Source: Erythrobacter sp. (lineage in GTDB: Bacteria > Pseudomonadota > Alphaproteobacteria > Sphingomonadales > Sphingomonadaceae). Taken from it: a DNA stretch of 64,000 nt. Position 1 is the first letter of the stretch. Each line of letters opens with the position of its first letter. The notes below the pieces were generated by a model, which did no database searches, was not told the DNA's origin, and was given only the letters and a program-made list of their open reading frames with translations. The position numbers and the translations under genes are program-made. The stretch is taken from NCBI GenBank assembly GCA_019739335.1, contig CP073261.1, forward strand, positions 930,001 through 994,000, read 5' to 3'. Below are positions 16,863 to 25,224 of the stretch, piece after piece.

Positions 16863-17114
16863 ATGAGCCAGACACCATATCCAAAGCATGGCGCTCTTGT
16901 CGGTTGGGTTTCAACCTCCATCGACGACAGATTAAGCCTGCGTCTTCAAAGCGTAACATCGCCACCGCCGCATAGTGAAGGACAGGTGCACTCGCACATT
17001 TACATGATGGATCGCAATCAGGCGGCTCAACTGGCGGACTATTTGTTTGAAATCTGTGGCCAGAGCAGACCCAGCCGACGCGGGCGCGGCTGGTTTGCGC
17101 GGATGTTTGGTTAA
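16863..17114 (+). CDS. Small conserved protein, tandem paralogue 2
   Basis: 83 aa from ATG 16863. Aligns with the preceding gene: HGALVGWVSTSIDDRLSLRL, IYMMDRNQAAQLADYLFEI, and GRGWFARMFG at the end. The conserved MDRNQAxQLAxYLFEI block suggests a shared binding surface. Separated from paralogue 1 by 63 bp. Its stop overlaps the convergent ribE stop by 4 bp. Function unknown. Confidence 0.72.
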   Translation: MSQTPYPKHGALVGWVSTSIDDRLSLRLQSVTSPPPHSEGQVHSHIYMMDRNQAAQLADYLFEICGQSRPSRRGRGWFARMFG

Positions 17115-17734
17115 TGCGTTTCGCGTAGCTTCTGCATTCGGTGCAAATAGCGAGCTAGCGTGTCGATCTCCAGATTGACTTCACCACCCTGCCGCATTTC
17201 ACCCAGCGTCGTGACATCTTCTGTGTGCGGGATGATGTTGAGCGTGAAATGGACGCTGCCGTCGGGCTTGTCCTTGATGGCGTTCACCGTCAGCGAGACA
17301 CCGTCTACAGTGATCGAGCCTTTTTCGGCAATGTAAGGCGCCAGCGCTGCCGGAGCTGCAATCACGACGTGCATCGAATCGCCCACCGGTTGCCAATCCA
17401 CCACCGTGCCCACGCCATCGACATGACCGGTAACAATGTGGCCGCCGATTTCGTCCCCCACCCGCAAGGATCGTTCGAGATTGAGCCGCGCATCCCGTTT
17501 CCACATGCCGCTGGCAGTGCGCGAAACGGTTTCGCGGCTGACATCGACGGTGAAATGCGCATCCCCTTCACCACCGCCACGATCGACAACGGTGAGGCAA
17601 ACCCCCGAACAGGCGATACTTGCGCCGATGGCGATATCGGCGGGATCGTAAGGGCAATCGATGCGCAGTCGCAGATCGCCACGCTGGTCGATGTGGGAAA
17701 CAGTTCCGATGGCGGTGACGATGCCGGTGAACAT
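17111..17734 (-). CDS. ribE: Riboflavin synthase, alpha subunit
   Basis: 207 aa. Starts with the family signature MFTGIVTAIGTV and has two lumazine-binding barrels; the second begins around residue 98 (GHIVTGHVDGVGTV). The segment SIACSGVCLTV in the first barrel and SITVDGVSLTVN in the second are typical. It dismutates two 6,7-dimethyl-8-ribityllumazine molecules to riboflavin. It lies 9 bp downstream of ribD, an operon. Confidence 0.95.
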   Translation of the reverse strand: MFTGIVTAIGTVSHIDQRGDLRLRIDCPYDPADIAIGASIACSGVCLTVVDRGGGEGDAHFTVDVSRETVSRTASGMWKRDARLNLERSLRVGDEIGGHIVTGHVDGVGTVVDWQPVGDSMHVVIAAPAALAPYIAEKGSITVDGVSLTVNAIKDKPDGSVHFTLNIIPHTEDVTTLGEMRQGGEVNLEIDTLARYLHRMQKLRETH

Positions 17735-17743
17735 TCTCTGGTC

Positions 17744-18727
17744 CTAGCGGGTACGGGTAAAAATCTCGAGCCTGTCGTGGCCGAGTTGGCGGGTGTCGTC
17801 CAGTGCCCAGCGATGGTGGGTCGAAGCGAGATCTGTCAGGCCGATATCGTTGAGGCCGGGAAGGCCAGCGCCTATCACAATGGGCGCTCGATAAATCAAC
17901 AGGCGGTCGACCATGTCTGCGGCAAGGAGGGCTGCGGCAGCGCCCGCGCCACCTTCGACGAAGAGGTAACGCACATTCTCCAGCGCATCGATAGCGTCGG
18001 GCGACCCGATCGCCTGCCAGCCAACCGGTGCATCGCCGCGGCTCAGGACGCAGCGCAGGGGATGCCGATGCTCCAAGCCGGGAAGCCGGACATCGAGTTG
18101 GGGAGCATCCGCGCGGAGGGTTCCCCCGCCGACAAGGATGGCATCCGCCCGGGCGCGTTCCCGGTGGGCGTGCGCCCTCGCCACCGCGCCGGTGATCCAG
18201 CGGCTTTCGCCTTCGGCGGTGGCGATGCAGCCATCGAGGGAGAGCGCGAGCTTGAGCGTAAGGTGCGGGCGGCCGAGCCTCGTCCTGGCCACATGGCCCG
18301 ACAGGCTTAATGCTTCTGCGCTCCATCCGGCAGTGATCACTTCGGCTCCGCTTTGTGCGATCCGCGCCACGCCCGAACCCGCAGTGCGCGGATCCGGGTC
18401 GGCCATTCCGACGACCACTCGCACCAGCCCCGCGGCGGCGGCGAGATCGGCACATGCCGGACCGCGCGCCGATTCGTGCGCACATGGTTCCAGCGTCACA
18501 TAGAGCGTTGCCCCATGTGCGGATTCTCCAGCTTTCTCCAAGGCAATAGCTTCGGCGTGAGGGCGGCCACCCGGTTGGGTCCACCCGCGACCTACCACCA
18601 ATCCATCTTTGACAACAATTGCGCCGACACCGGGGTTAGGACTGCTTAGCGGTCTGGCTCGCTCTGCGAGTGCAGAGGCGGCAGCGAGCCAGCGTGCGTC
18701 TTCCCGGCCCAGGCTAACTGGTGGCAC
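17744..18727 (-). CDS. ribD: Bifunctional diaminohydroxyphosphoribosylaminopyrimidine deaminase / 5-amino-6-(5-phosphoribosylamino)uracil reductase
   Basis: 327 aa from GTG 18727 (GAGG upstream); no ATG is available near the conserved start. The N-terminal deaminase has the zinc motif GGRPHAEAIAL and TLEPCAHESARGPAC. The C-terminal reductase starts around RPHLTLKLALSLDGCIA and includes DAILVGGGTLRADAPQL. Catalyses steps two and three of riboflavin synthesis. The start overlaps the end of the upstream gene by 14 bp. No FMN riboswitch is seen upstream. Confidence 0.93.
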   Translation of the reverse strand: MPPVSLGREDARWLAAASALAERARPLSSPNPGVGAIVVKDGLVVGRGWTQPGGRPHAEAIALEKAGESAHGATLYVTLEPCAHESARGPACADLAAAAGLVRVVVGMADPDPRTAGSGVARIAQSGAEVITAGWSAEALSLSGHVARTRLGRPHLTLKLALSLDGCIATAEGESRWITGAVARAHAHRERARADAILVGGGTLRADAPQLDVRLPGLEHRHPLRCVLSRGDAPVGWQAIGSPDAIDALENVRYLFVEGGAGAAAALLAADMVDRLLIYRAPIVIGAGLPGLNDIGLTDLASTHHRWALDDTRQLGHDRLEIFTRTR

Positions 18728-19175
18728 GCGCGCAATATTCCTCGACCGAGAGCGCCAGTTCTTCTTCGCTCGGCCCTTCGGGTTCGCCTGCCGCAGCGCG
18801 TTCAGCCTCCGCCTCTGCCTCCATCGCATCGACATCGACAAAGGTCGCTCGCCCCAGCGTTCGATACATTTCCCTACGCCGCTCTGCCCGCTCGTCCAGC
18901 AGCGCCTGTAGTTCGTCCTTCAGCACTTCATTGGCGCAATTGTCGGCGATGATCTCGCCTTCGGTGCGGGTCTCGTCGAGCGTGGTGATGAAGATCAGAT
19001 CGGGTTGTTCAGGCACCTGGCGCTGAGGTTCCGGGATGAACAGCATGAACAGCGCAAAGGTCGCCGCAATGGCGACGCCGAGAATCTGCCAGCGGTGCGG
19101 GGTAGGCTGCTGCCATTGTCCGGCAAAATCCTGCACCGCGCGGCGCGGGGAAATCAGGCGCAAAAATCGCTTCAT
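18714..19175 (-). CDS. Hypothetical single-span membrane protein
   Basis: 153 aa. A basic N-terminus (MKRFLRLISPRRAVQDF) precedes one transmembrane helix (about residues 31-48, ILGVAIAATFALFMLFI). The exterior part is acidic, with a coiled, Ala/Glu-rich stretch and two cysteines (NCANEV, EEYCARA) that could form a disulfide. I do not know the family. It leads the ribD-ribE group with a 14-bp overlap and is probably co-transcribed. Confidence 0.72.
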   Translation of the reverse strand: MKRFLRLISPRRAVQDFAGQWQQPTPHRWQILGVAIAATFALFMLFIPEPQRQVPEQPDLIFITTLDETRTEGEIIADNCANEVLKDELQALLDERAERRREMYRTLGRATFVDVDAMEAEAEAERAAAGEPEGPSEEELALSVEEYCARATS

Positions 19176-19230
19176 CCCGTGGAGATAGGCGTAGCAGCGG
19201 GGATTCGCCAGTGCGGGGTTGAGTGCGCGT

Positions 19231-19965
19231 CTAGCCGAACGGAGTGTAGAGCGAGCGGCCCTCCGCCTTAAGCCAGCGGTCGGCGGCGGGGAGATCGCCG
19301 TCGAATACACCTGCAAGCAAGGCGTAGAACCTGGGCGAATGATCGAAGTGGACGAGGTGCGCGACTTCGTGCGCGACCACTGATTGACGGACATAATCGG
19401 GTGCCATCACCAGCCGCCAGTTGATGCGGATGCAGCGCCCGGTACTCCGCTCGCCCGAACACGAGCCCCACCGCCGCTGCGCCCGGCTGAGCCGCAGCTG
19501 CGGCGGATTGAGCCCCGCGCGGTCGCAATAGTACGCGAGGTCACTGCACAATAGGTTCAACGCTTCGCTTTCGAGCCACCGCTGCAGTCGCGCGGCCAGT
19601 CGGTCTGCCGGACCACCGAGGTGCAGTTCGTTTCCAACAAGCCGGACCCTGCGCAGCCCATCGGCCTGCCAGCAAATCGTCAGACCTTCGCCGCGAAATA
19701 AAATCATCGATCCATCACCGATGGCGCGCGATTCGGGCACCCGTTCCAGTTGCGCCGCGATCCAGTCGACTCTCGCCCTGGCAAAAGTCAGTGCATCGAG
19801 AGTCCGTCCCCAGCCAGGCATCGTCACCCGCAATTCGCTGCCATCGGGCGCGAGCCGCATGGTCAGGCGGCGCGAGCGGGGGTGGCGGCGGATGGCGATG
19901 GGCAGGGTGCGGCCTGCGACTTCCACCGCCGGATCGCGATGATCGCCGCGCAGCCAGTCCAGCAT
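19231..19965 (-). CDS. YgjP-like zinc metallopeptidase (DUF45, M48-related)
   Basis: 244 aa. The C-terminal half carries RLSRAQRRWGSCSG and the zinc motif VVAHEVAHLVHFDHSPRF (HExxH). This order (RWGSC, then HExxH, then HxxxF) is diagnostic for the DUF45/YgjP group. The N-terminal half is a small beta domain. Probably cytosolic; substrates unknown. ATG 19965 gives a start close to family norm. Located 10 bp after the YcgN-like gene, so likely one transcript with it and SCO. Confidence 0.88.
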   Translation of the reverse strand: MLDWLRGDHRDPAVEVAGRTLPIAIRRHPRSRRLTMRLAPDGSELRVTMPGWGRTLDALTFARARVDWIAAQLERVPESRAIGDGSMILFRGEGLTICWQADGLRRVRLVGNELHLGGPADRLAARLQRWLESEALNLLCSDLAYYCDRAGLNPPQLRLSRAQRRWGSCSGERSTGRCIRINWRLVMAPDYVRQSVVAHEVAHLVHFDHSPRFYALLAGVFDGDLPAADRWLKAEGRSLYTPFG

Positions 19966-19975
19966 CAGGAGGCCT

Positions 19976-20410
19976 TCATCCCTGGCCCCAATCGACGAGG
20001 TGATGTTCGAGCGGCCCCGCCTGCGTCTCGCTGATGCAGCGTCCGGCCACGCAGGCCCCGGCCTCGACCATCGCATCGCGGCTGCCGGTGAGCAGGTAAT
20101 GCCAGTCGGGCAGCGGCTTGTCTTCCGCCCGTCGGCGATAGGCGCAGGAGCCTGGCAGCCAGGCGATTTCCTTCACCAGCCGGGGCGTCAGCCGCAAACA
20201 GTCGGGGACGAAGGCCTTGCGGTGGCGATAGTCCATGCAGCGCGCGGTGCCGGTATCGAGCAGCTTGCAGGCGACATTGGTTTCCGAGATCGCCCCGGTG
20301 TCGTCATCCTCCAGCTTGTGCAGGCAGCAGCGGCCGCAGCCGTCGCACAGGGCTTCCCACTCCTCGCGCGTCAAGACATCGAGTTCCAGCTCCCAGAACC
20401 GCTCCCTCAT
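19976..20410 (-). CDS. YcgN family cysteine cluster protein (UPF0260)
   Basis: 144 aa. The family signature CDGCGRCCLHKLEDDDTG is near residue 23, followed by CKLLDTGTARCMDYRHR and PDCLRLTP. The spaced cysteines suggest metal binding. Function of the family is unknown. Start ATG 20410 overlaps the SCO stop (ATGA); ATG 20419, three codons earlier, is the alternative. Confidence 0.88.
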   Translation of the reverse strand: MRERFWELELDVLTREEWEALCDGCGRCCLHKLEDDDTGAISETNVACKLLDTGTARCMDYRHRKAFVPDCLRLTPRLVKEIAWLPGSCAYRRRAEDKPLPDWHYLLTGSRDAMVEAGACVAGRCISETQAGPLEHHLVDWGQG

Positions 20411-21003
20411 CGCACCCATTTTTCGAGCTCCGCCGCCACCGCTTCGCCCGATTGTTCCACCGGCAGCAGCGCCATCGGCTGGCCTTCGCGATCAACCAGA
20501 TAGCCTGAGCGGGAATGATCCATCAGATAGCCGCCTTCGGCATTGGGTTCGAGCTTCGAATAGTAGGCGAAGTAATTGGCCGCTGCCGCCTCGACCTGCT
20601 CCGGCGATCCCGTCAGGCCGATCAGGCCTCCGGGGAAATTGCCGATGAATTCACCGACCACTTCAGGCGTATCACGCTCGGGATCGATGGTGATAAAGAT
20701 CGGCTGCACGTCGGCGGCCACTTCGGGATTGTCTTGTGCAAAAGCTTCATAACCCTGCATCATTCGCGCCACATCGAAGGGGCAGACATCCGGGCAATAG
20801 GCATAGCCGAAATAGACCATCTGGTACTTGCCCGCAAAATCCGCATCGGTCACCTGCGCGCCGCTGGTGTCGACCAGATCGAACCCGCCTACGACGGCAG
20901 AACCATAGAGCGGCGGATCGGCGGCGGGTGGAGCGGCCCCGCCGCAGCCGCTCAAAAGCAGCAGGGCGGCAAGGCTGGCGAACAACGGGCTATGTGCGGG
21001 CAT
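20407..21003 (-). CDS. SCO family protein (SCO1/SenC copper chaperone)
   Basis: 198 aa. Lipoprotein signal ending LLSGC (Cys19). The thioredoxin-like domain contains the copper ligands: CPDVCP (CxxxC) near residue 69 and His in LMDHSRSGYLVD. SCO proteins deliver copper to the CuA site of cytochrome c oxidase or act as thiol reductants in the periplasm. First gene of a three-gene leftward set with YcgN and the metallopeptidase. No oxidase genes are in the window. Confidence 0.93.
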   Translation of the reverse strand: MPAHSPLFASLAALLLLSGCGGAAPPAADPPLYGSAVVGGFDLVDTSGAQVTDADFAGKYQMVYFGYAYCPDVCPFDVARMMQGYEAFAQDNPEVAADVQPIFITIDPERDTPEVVGEFIGNFPGGLIGLTGSPEQVEAAAANYFAYYSKLEPNAEGGYLMDHSRSGYLVDREGQPMALLPVEQSGEAVAAELEKWVR

Positions 21004-21101
21004 GACGAAGCGTTCATGCTCTGCTAACGCCGTGCAAGCAAGGTGCGCATTCGATCCCCGAGGGGCTTTTTGCGCAGAATTCGGATCAACAGGAGGAACG
21101 G

Positions 21102-21722
21102 GTGGCCAGCGTCGCTCTTCGCAACATCATCGCACTTGTCGCTGCCGGAGCAGGCCTTGCCCTGGCAACGCCCGCCGCGGCACAGTTCTATTCGGAAGGC
21201 TACGAATTCCTCGAAGCGGTGAAGGACCGCGAAGGGACCGAAGCCACCGAAATGCTCAACACGCCGGGCAGTACGGTGATCAACTCGCGCGATATCAGCA
21301 ACGGTGAAACGGGCCTGCACATCGTGGTAAGCCGGCGGGATATCGTCTGGACCCGCTGGCTGCTGCAGGAAGGTGCCAATCCCAATATCGCCGACAATCG
21401 CGGCCGCACGCCGCTGATCGCAGCCACCGAAATCGGCTTCCTCGAAGGGGTGGAGGCGCTGCTGCGGCGCGGGGCGCAAGTCGATGTCGCCAACGCTACC
21501 GGCACCACGCCGCTGATGTCGGCAGTGCTGACGCGCAATGTCGAGCTGATGGAGATCCTGCTCGAAGGCGGAGCCGATCCGGACCGGACCGACAACACCG
21601 GACGCAGTGCCCGCGACTATGCGCAGGAACGCGGGGTCCCCCCGCGCATCCTCGCCGCCATCGAAGCCAGCGAACGCGATGAGAGCGAAGGCGGCGGGCG
21701 CAGCTATGGGCCGGTGTTCTGA
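21102..21722 (+). CDS. Exported ankyrin-repeat protein
   Basis: 206 aa from GTG 21102, supported by a strong AGGAGGA site. Signal peptide (NIIALVAAGAGLALATPAAA). About four ankyrin repeats follow: ...GETGLHIVVSRRDIVWTRWLLQEGANPN, DNRGRTPLIAATEIGFLEGVEALLRRGAQVD, ATGTTPLMSAVLTRNVELMEILLEGGADPD. These mediate protein binding; periplasmic location is expected. It is followed after 1 bp by the COQ9 gene. Confidence 0.9.
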   Translation: MASVALRNIIALVAAGAGLALATPAAAQFYSEGYEFLEAVKDREGTEATEMLNTPGSTVINSRDISNGETGLHIVVSRRDIVWTRWLLQEGANPNIADNRGRTPLIAATEIGFLEGVEALLRRGAQVDVANATGTTPLMSAVLTRNVELMEILLEGGADPDRTDNTGRSARDYAQERGVPPRILAAIEASERDESEGGGRSYGPVF

Positions 21723-21723
21723 C

Positions 21724-22386
21724 ATGGTGGCCGCGATGGACGATCTGACGCTCGACGAACTGCGGGTTGCGCTCGCTCCTGAAATCGCGCTTGCCGCCAT
21801 GTTCGACGGCTGGAGCGATGCGGCGCTGGTGGCGGCGGCAGAAGGGCAGGGCGTCGATCCGGCGGTGGCGCGGCTGGCCTTTCCCGGCGGGCCGATGGAC
21901 ATGATCGATGCATGGGTTTCCTCGGTCGATGCGAAAATGCAGGCGCACTTTGCCGACGGGCGGCTGGGCAACATGCCCATCCGGGAGCGCATTCGCAGCC
22001 TTGTCTGGTTCCGGATCGAAGCCATCGAAGGGCTGGAGGAATCGCTCTCGCGCGCCATGACGGTGCAGGCAATGCCGCAGAATGTCCCTGCCGCACTGAA
22101 GCAGGGCTGGTCCAGCGCGGACAAGATGTGGCGGCTGGCCGGCGATGTGGCCACCGATTACAATCACTACACCAAGCGAGCGATCCTCGCTTCGATCTAC
22201 GCCGCCACGCTGGCGGTGTGGAAAAGCGATGAGAGCGAGGACAAGGCCGAAACCCGTGCCTTTCTCGACCGCCGGATCGACGGGGTGATGAAGTTCGAAA
22301 AGGCCAAGGCGCAATTGCTGGGCAAGGAACGCGAGCATTTCGACCTGGCGCGGTTTCTTGGCCGCCTCCGCTATCCGCAATCCTAG
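21724..22386 (+). CDS. COQ9 family protein
   Basis: 220 aa. All-helical; has the COQ9 blocks MFDGWSDAALVAAAE, RIRSLVWFRIEAI and LWxx-type WKSDESEDKAETRAFLDRRIDGVMKFEKAK. COQ9 binds lipids and presents substrates to COQ7 in ubiquinone synthesis. The start may be ATG 21724 or ATG 21736 (MDDLTLDE); the first is 2 bp after the previous stop. Confidence 0.9.
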   Translation: MVAAMDDLTLDELRVALAPEIALAAMFDGWSDAALVAAAEGQGVDPAVARLAFPGGPMDMIDAWVSSVDAKMQAHFADGRLGNMPIRERIRSLVWFRIEAIEGLEESLSRAMTVQAMPQNVPAALKQGWSSADKMWRLAGDVATDYNHYTKRAILASIYAATLAVWKSDESEDKAETRAFLDRRIDGVMKFEKAKAQLLGKEREHFDLARFLGRLRYPQS

Positions 22387-22396
22387 CAGCGATACT

Positions 22397-22415
22397 ATTG
22401 CGAACCAGTTGCAAT
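22397..22415. promoter_or_regulatory. Fur-like dyad upstream of feoAB
   Basis: ATTGC (22397-22401) and GCAAT (22411-22415) bound a 19-bp imperfect palindrome (GAA..TT inside). Length and TCGCAAT half site resemble alphaproteobacterial Fur sites and the pair at 44245-44286. It sits 24 bp before the feoA start. Confidence 0.5.
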
Positions 22416-22438
22416 TAGCTTGAGGCTCTGGCACGGGC

Positions 22439-22696
22439 TTGCCGGTGGAACCACAGCTCACACTTGATAACCTTGCACCGCTTGCGCGGGCAGAAATCCT
22501 CAGCGTCGATTGGGCCGCGCTCGCGCCCGACGAAGGCAAGCGGCTGCGCGCGCTCGGCCTTGATGAAGGCGCGCGGGTGGCGGTGGCCCATCGGGGGATG
22601 TTCTTTGGCAAGGATCCGATTGCGCTGATGATAGGTCGTTCGCTGGTGGCCGTGCGCCGCGTCCATGCCCGCGCCATGACGGTGCGCAAGCTGTGA
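22439..22696 (+). CDS. feoA: FeoA family protein
   Basis: 85 aa. An SH3-like FeoA domain: LRALGLDEGARVAVAHRGMFFGKDPIALMIGRSLVAVRRVHAR. FeoA supports the FeoB iron channel in the inner membrane. No ATG is available: TTG 22439 (GAGG 13 bp upstream) or GTG 22445 are the choices. Directly upstream of feoB (7 bp), and downstream of a Fur-like dyad. Confidence 0.87.
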   Translation: MPVEPQLTLDNLAPLARAEILSVDWAALAPDEGKRLRALGLDEGARVAVAHRGMFFGKDPIALMIGRSLVAVRRVHARAMTVRKL

Positions 22697-22703
22697 CGCG
22701 CCC

Positions 22704-24551
22704 ATGACTCGTCTCCGCACCGCCGCGCTGGTCGGCAATCCCAATGCAGGCAAGAGCGCGCTGTTCAACGCGCTCACCGGAGCGCGCCAGAAGATCGCCA
22801 ACTATCCCGGCGTAACCGTGGAACGAGTGAGCGGGCGGATGCTGCTGCCATCGGGCGAGCCGGTGGAACTGATCGACCTGCCGGGTTCGTATTCGCTCGA
22901 TGCTGCCAGCCCGGACGAGGAAGTGACGCGGCAAGTGGTGCTGGGCGAGTTTCCGGGTGAAGTGCAGCCCGAAACGCTGGTGGTGGTGATCGATGCCGCC
23001 AATCTCGATCAGCACCTGGTCTTCGCGCAGGAAGTGATCGCGCTCGGCCGCCCGACGGTGGTGGCGCTCAACATGGTCGATCTGGCGGAGCGCGACGGGC
23101 TGGTGCTCGATCCCGATGCGCTGGCCATGGCGCTCGGCGTGCCGGTGGTGCCGACCGTGGCGGTGCGCAAGCGCGGGCTGGAAGCCCTGGGCGAAGCGAT
23201 CGCCGGGGCCGAGGGGCAGGACCTGTCCGCCCGCCACAGCGTTGCCGCGCTGACCCTGCCGGAGCGACGCTTCGCAGCGCACACGATGGCGCAGGGTGCG
23301 ACACTGGCCGAAAGCGCGACGCACCGATTGCATACCCATCTCGACAAGGTGCTGCTGCACCGCTGGCTCGGCCCGCTGGTGCTGTTCGCCTTGCTGTTCG
23401 TGATGTTCCAGGCGGTGTTCGCCTGGGCCGATCCGCTGATCGGGGCGCTTGAGGGACTTGCCGAAGGCGCGAGCAGCGTCGTCACCGGGGCCATGCCGGA
23501 AAGTTTCCTGCGCGACCTGATTACCGAAGGCGTGATCGCGGGGGTCGGCTCGGTGGTGGTGTTCCTTCCGCAGATCGTGATCCTGTTCGCCTTCATCCTG
23601 CTGATGGAGCAATCGGGCTACATGGCCCGCGCGGCCTTCATTATGGACCGCCTGATGGCGGGTGTCGGCCTTTCGGGCCGCAGTTTCATTCCGCTGCTCT
23701 CCAGCTTCGCCTGCGCCATTCCCGGCATCATGGCCACCCGTGCGATTGCCGATCCCAAGGACCGGCTGACCACGATCCTGATCGCCCCGCTGATGACCTG
23801 TTCGGCGCGGCTGCCGGTCTATGCGGTGATTATCGGCGCGGTGATTCCGGCCAGATCGGTCGGTCCGAGCATCGGCTTGCAGGGGCTGGTTCTGTTCGGG
23901 CTCTATCTGGCGGGGATTGTCGGCGCGATGGCGGCGGCACTGGTGCTGCGGCGCACGGTGACCAAGGGCACCGCTTCGGGCTTCATTATGGAACTGCCCA
24001 AGTACCAATGGCCCCCAATGCGCGACCTGCTGCTCGGGCTGTGGCAACGCGCGTGGGTGTTCCTGCGCCGCGCGGGCACGATCATCTTTGCCGCCACCGT
24101 TATCCTGTGGCTGCTGCTGACCTTCCCCAAGGCCGAACCGGGCGAAAGCCAGCTCGATGCTTCGGCTGCCGGACAGATCGCCAATGCCATGCATCCCGCT
24201 TTCGCACCGATCGGCTTCCAGCGCGAGATGACCTTGGCGCTGGTGCCAGCGATGGCAGCGCGCGAGGTGGCGGTATCCTCGCTGGCGACGACCTATGCGG
24301 TGGAGCAGGGCGACGAGGCGGAGACCGAACTGGCGCTGCGCGACCAGATCGCCCTGCGCTGGAGCCTGCCGACCGCCCTCGCCTTCCTTGCGTGGTTCGT
24401 GTTCGCGCCGCAGTGCCTCTCCACCATCGCGGTGGCGCGGCGGGAGACGAACGGCTGGAAATGGCCGCTGTTCATGCTGGCCTACCTGTTCGCGCTGGCC
24501 TACATTTTTGCCGGGCTGACCTACTGGATCGCGGTTTCGTTGGGATTATAG
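22704..24551 (+). CDS. feoB: Ferrous iron transporter B
   Basis: 615 aa. Cytosolic G domain: G1 GNPNAGKS (about residue 11), NYPGVTVE, G3 DLPGSYSL, G4 NMVD. Then the membrane part with two Gate motifs, including FIPLLSSFACAIPGIMATR and a region around MTCSARLPVYAVIIGA, the Cys-containing pore segment. It drives Fe(II) uptake using GTP. Slightly short of typical 750 aa, consistent with the short helical-domain version found in alphaproteobacteria. C-terminal FeoC is not fused or adjacent. Confidence 0.95.
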   Translation: MTRLRTAALVGNPNAGKSALFNALTGARQKIANYPGVTVERVSGRMLLPSGEPVELIDLPGSYSLDAASPDEEVTRQVVLGEFPGEVQPETLVVVIDAANLDQHLVFAQEVIALGRPTVVALNMVDLAERDGLVLDPDALAMALGVPVVPTVAVRKRGLEALGEAIAGAEGQDLSARHSVAALTLPERRFAAHTMAQGATLAESATHRLHTHLDKVLLHRWLGPLVLFALLFVMFQAVFAWADPLIGALEGLAEGASSVVTGAMPESFLRDLITEGVIAGVGSVVVFLPQIVILFAFILLMEQSGYMARAAFIMDRLMAGVGLSGRSFIPLLSSFACAIPGIMATRAIADPKDRLTTILIAPLMTCSARLPVYAVIIGAVIPARSVGPSIGLQGLVLFGLYLAGIVGAMAAALVLRRTVTKGTASGFIMELPKYQWPPMRDLLLGLWQRAWVFLRRAGTIIFAATVILWLLLTFPKAEPGESQLDASAAGQIANAMHPAFAPIGFQREMTLALVPAMAAREVAVSSLATTYAVEQGDEAETELALRDQIALRWSLPTALAFLAWFVFAPQCLSTIAVARRETNGWKWPLFMLAYLFALAYIFAGLTYWIAVSLGL

Positions 24552-24655
24552 CCCAGCTAGTCTGCTCCATTGTGGACAGTACAGGCCCGTAGGGGTGGCG
24601 CAGCACCGGACGCTTCGTTAAGCCTTTTGCCCACACCAGAGAGGAATCGAATCGA

Positions 24656-25204
24656 ATGGCCGGCAGCCTCAACAAAGTCATGCTCATCGGCAACCTCGGA
24701 GCCGATCCCGAAGTCCGCAGCTTCCAGAACGGTGGCAAGGTGTGCAACCTGCGCATCGCCACCAGTGAGAACTGGAAGGACAAGAACACCGGCGAGCGGC
24801 AGGAACGCACCGAGTGGCACACCGTGGCAATCTTCAACGAAGGGTTGGCCGGCGTTGCCGAGCGGTTCCTGAAGAAGGGCAGCAAGGTCTATCTCGAAGG
24901 CCAGTTGCAGACCCGCAAGTGGCAGGACCAGCAGGGCAATGACCGCTACTCGACCGAGGTCGTGCTGCGCGGCCCCAACTCGGTGATGACCATGCTGGAT
25001 GGAGCGCCCGGTGCGGGCGGCGGTTCAGGCGGCGGCGGTGGTGGTGGAGGCCAGCGCGGTGGTTACAGCGGCGGCGGCGGCGGCCAGTCCTCGGGCGGCT
25101 GGGACCAGGGCGGCGGCTCCAAGGGTGGATCCGGCGGTGGCATGGGTGGCGGCTCGGGCGGCGGTTCGAACTACGACGACCTGGACGACGATATTCCGTT
25201 TTGA
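24656..25204 (+). CDS. ssb: Single-stranded DNA-binding protein
   Basis: 182 aa. N-terminal OB fold ([51 protein letters not shown]), a Gly-rich, Ser/Gln disordered linker (about residues 118-170), and the acidic tip DLDDDIPF that recruits repair partners. Essential in replication and repair. The glycine linker is encoded by simple ggc repeats, which is normal for ssb. GAGAGGAA lies upstream. Confidence 0.95.
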   Translation: MAGSLNKVMLIGNLGADPEVRSFQNGGKVCNLRIATSENWKDKNTGERQERTEWHTVAIFNEGLAGVAERFLKKGSKVYLEGQLQTRKWQDQQGNDRYSTEVVLRGPNSVMTMLDGAPGAGGGSGGGGGGGGQRGGYSGGGGGQSSGGWDQGGGSKGGSGGGMGGGSGGGSNYDDLDDDIPF

Positions 25205-25224
25205 TCCGGGTTTTTGGGCGCTGA

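Noticed and set aside
22500..24194. Leftward 564-codon frame
   Set aside because: Antisense to feoB and rich in Gln/His/Arg with no family pattern.
25010..25180. Simple ggc repeats as a microsatellite
   Set aside because: They encode the Gly-rich linker of Ssb, normal for the family.
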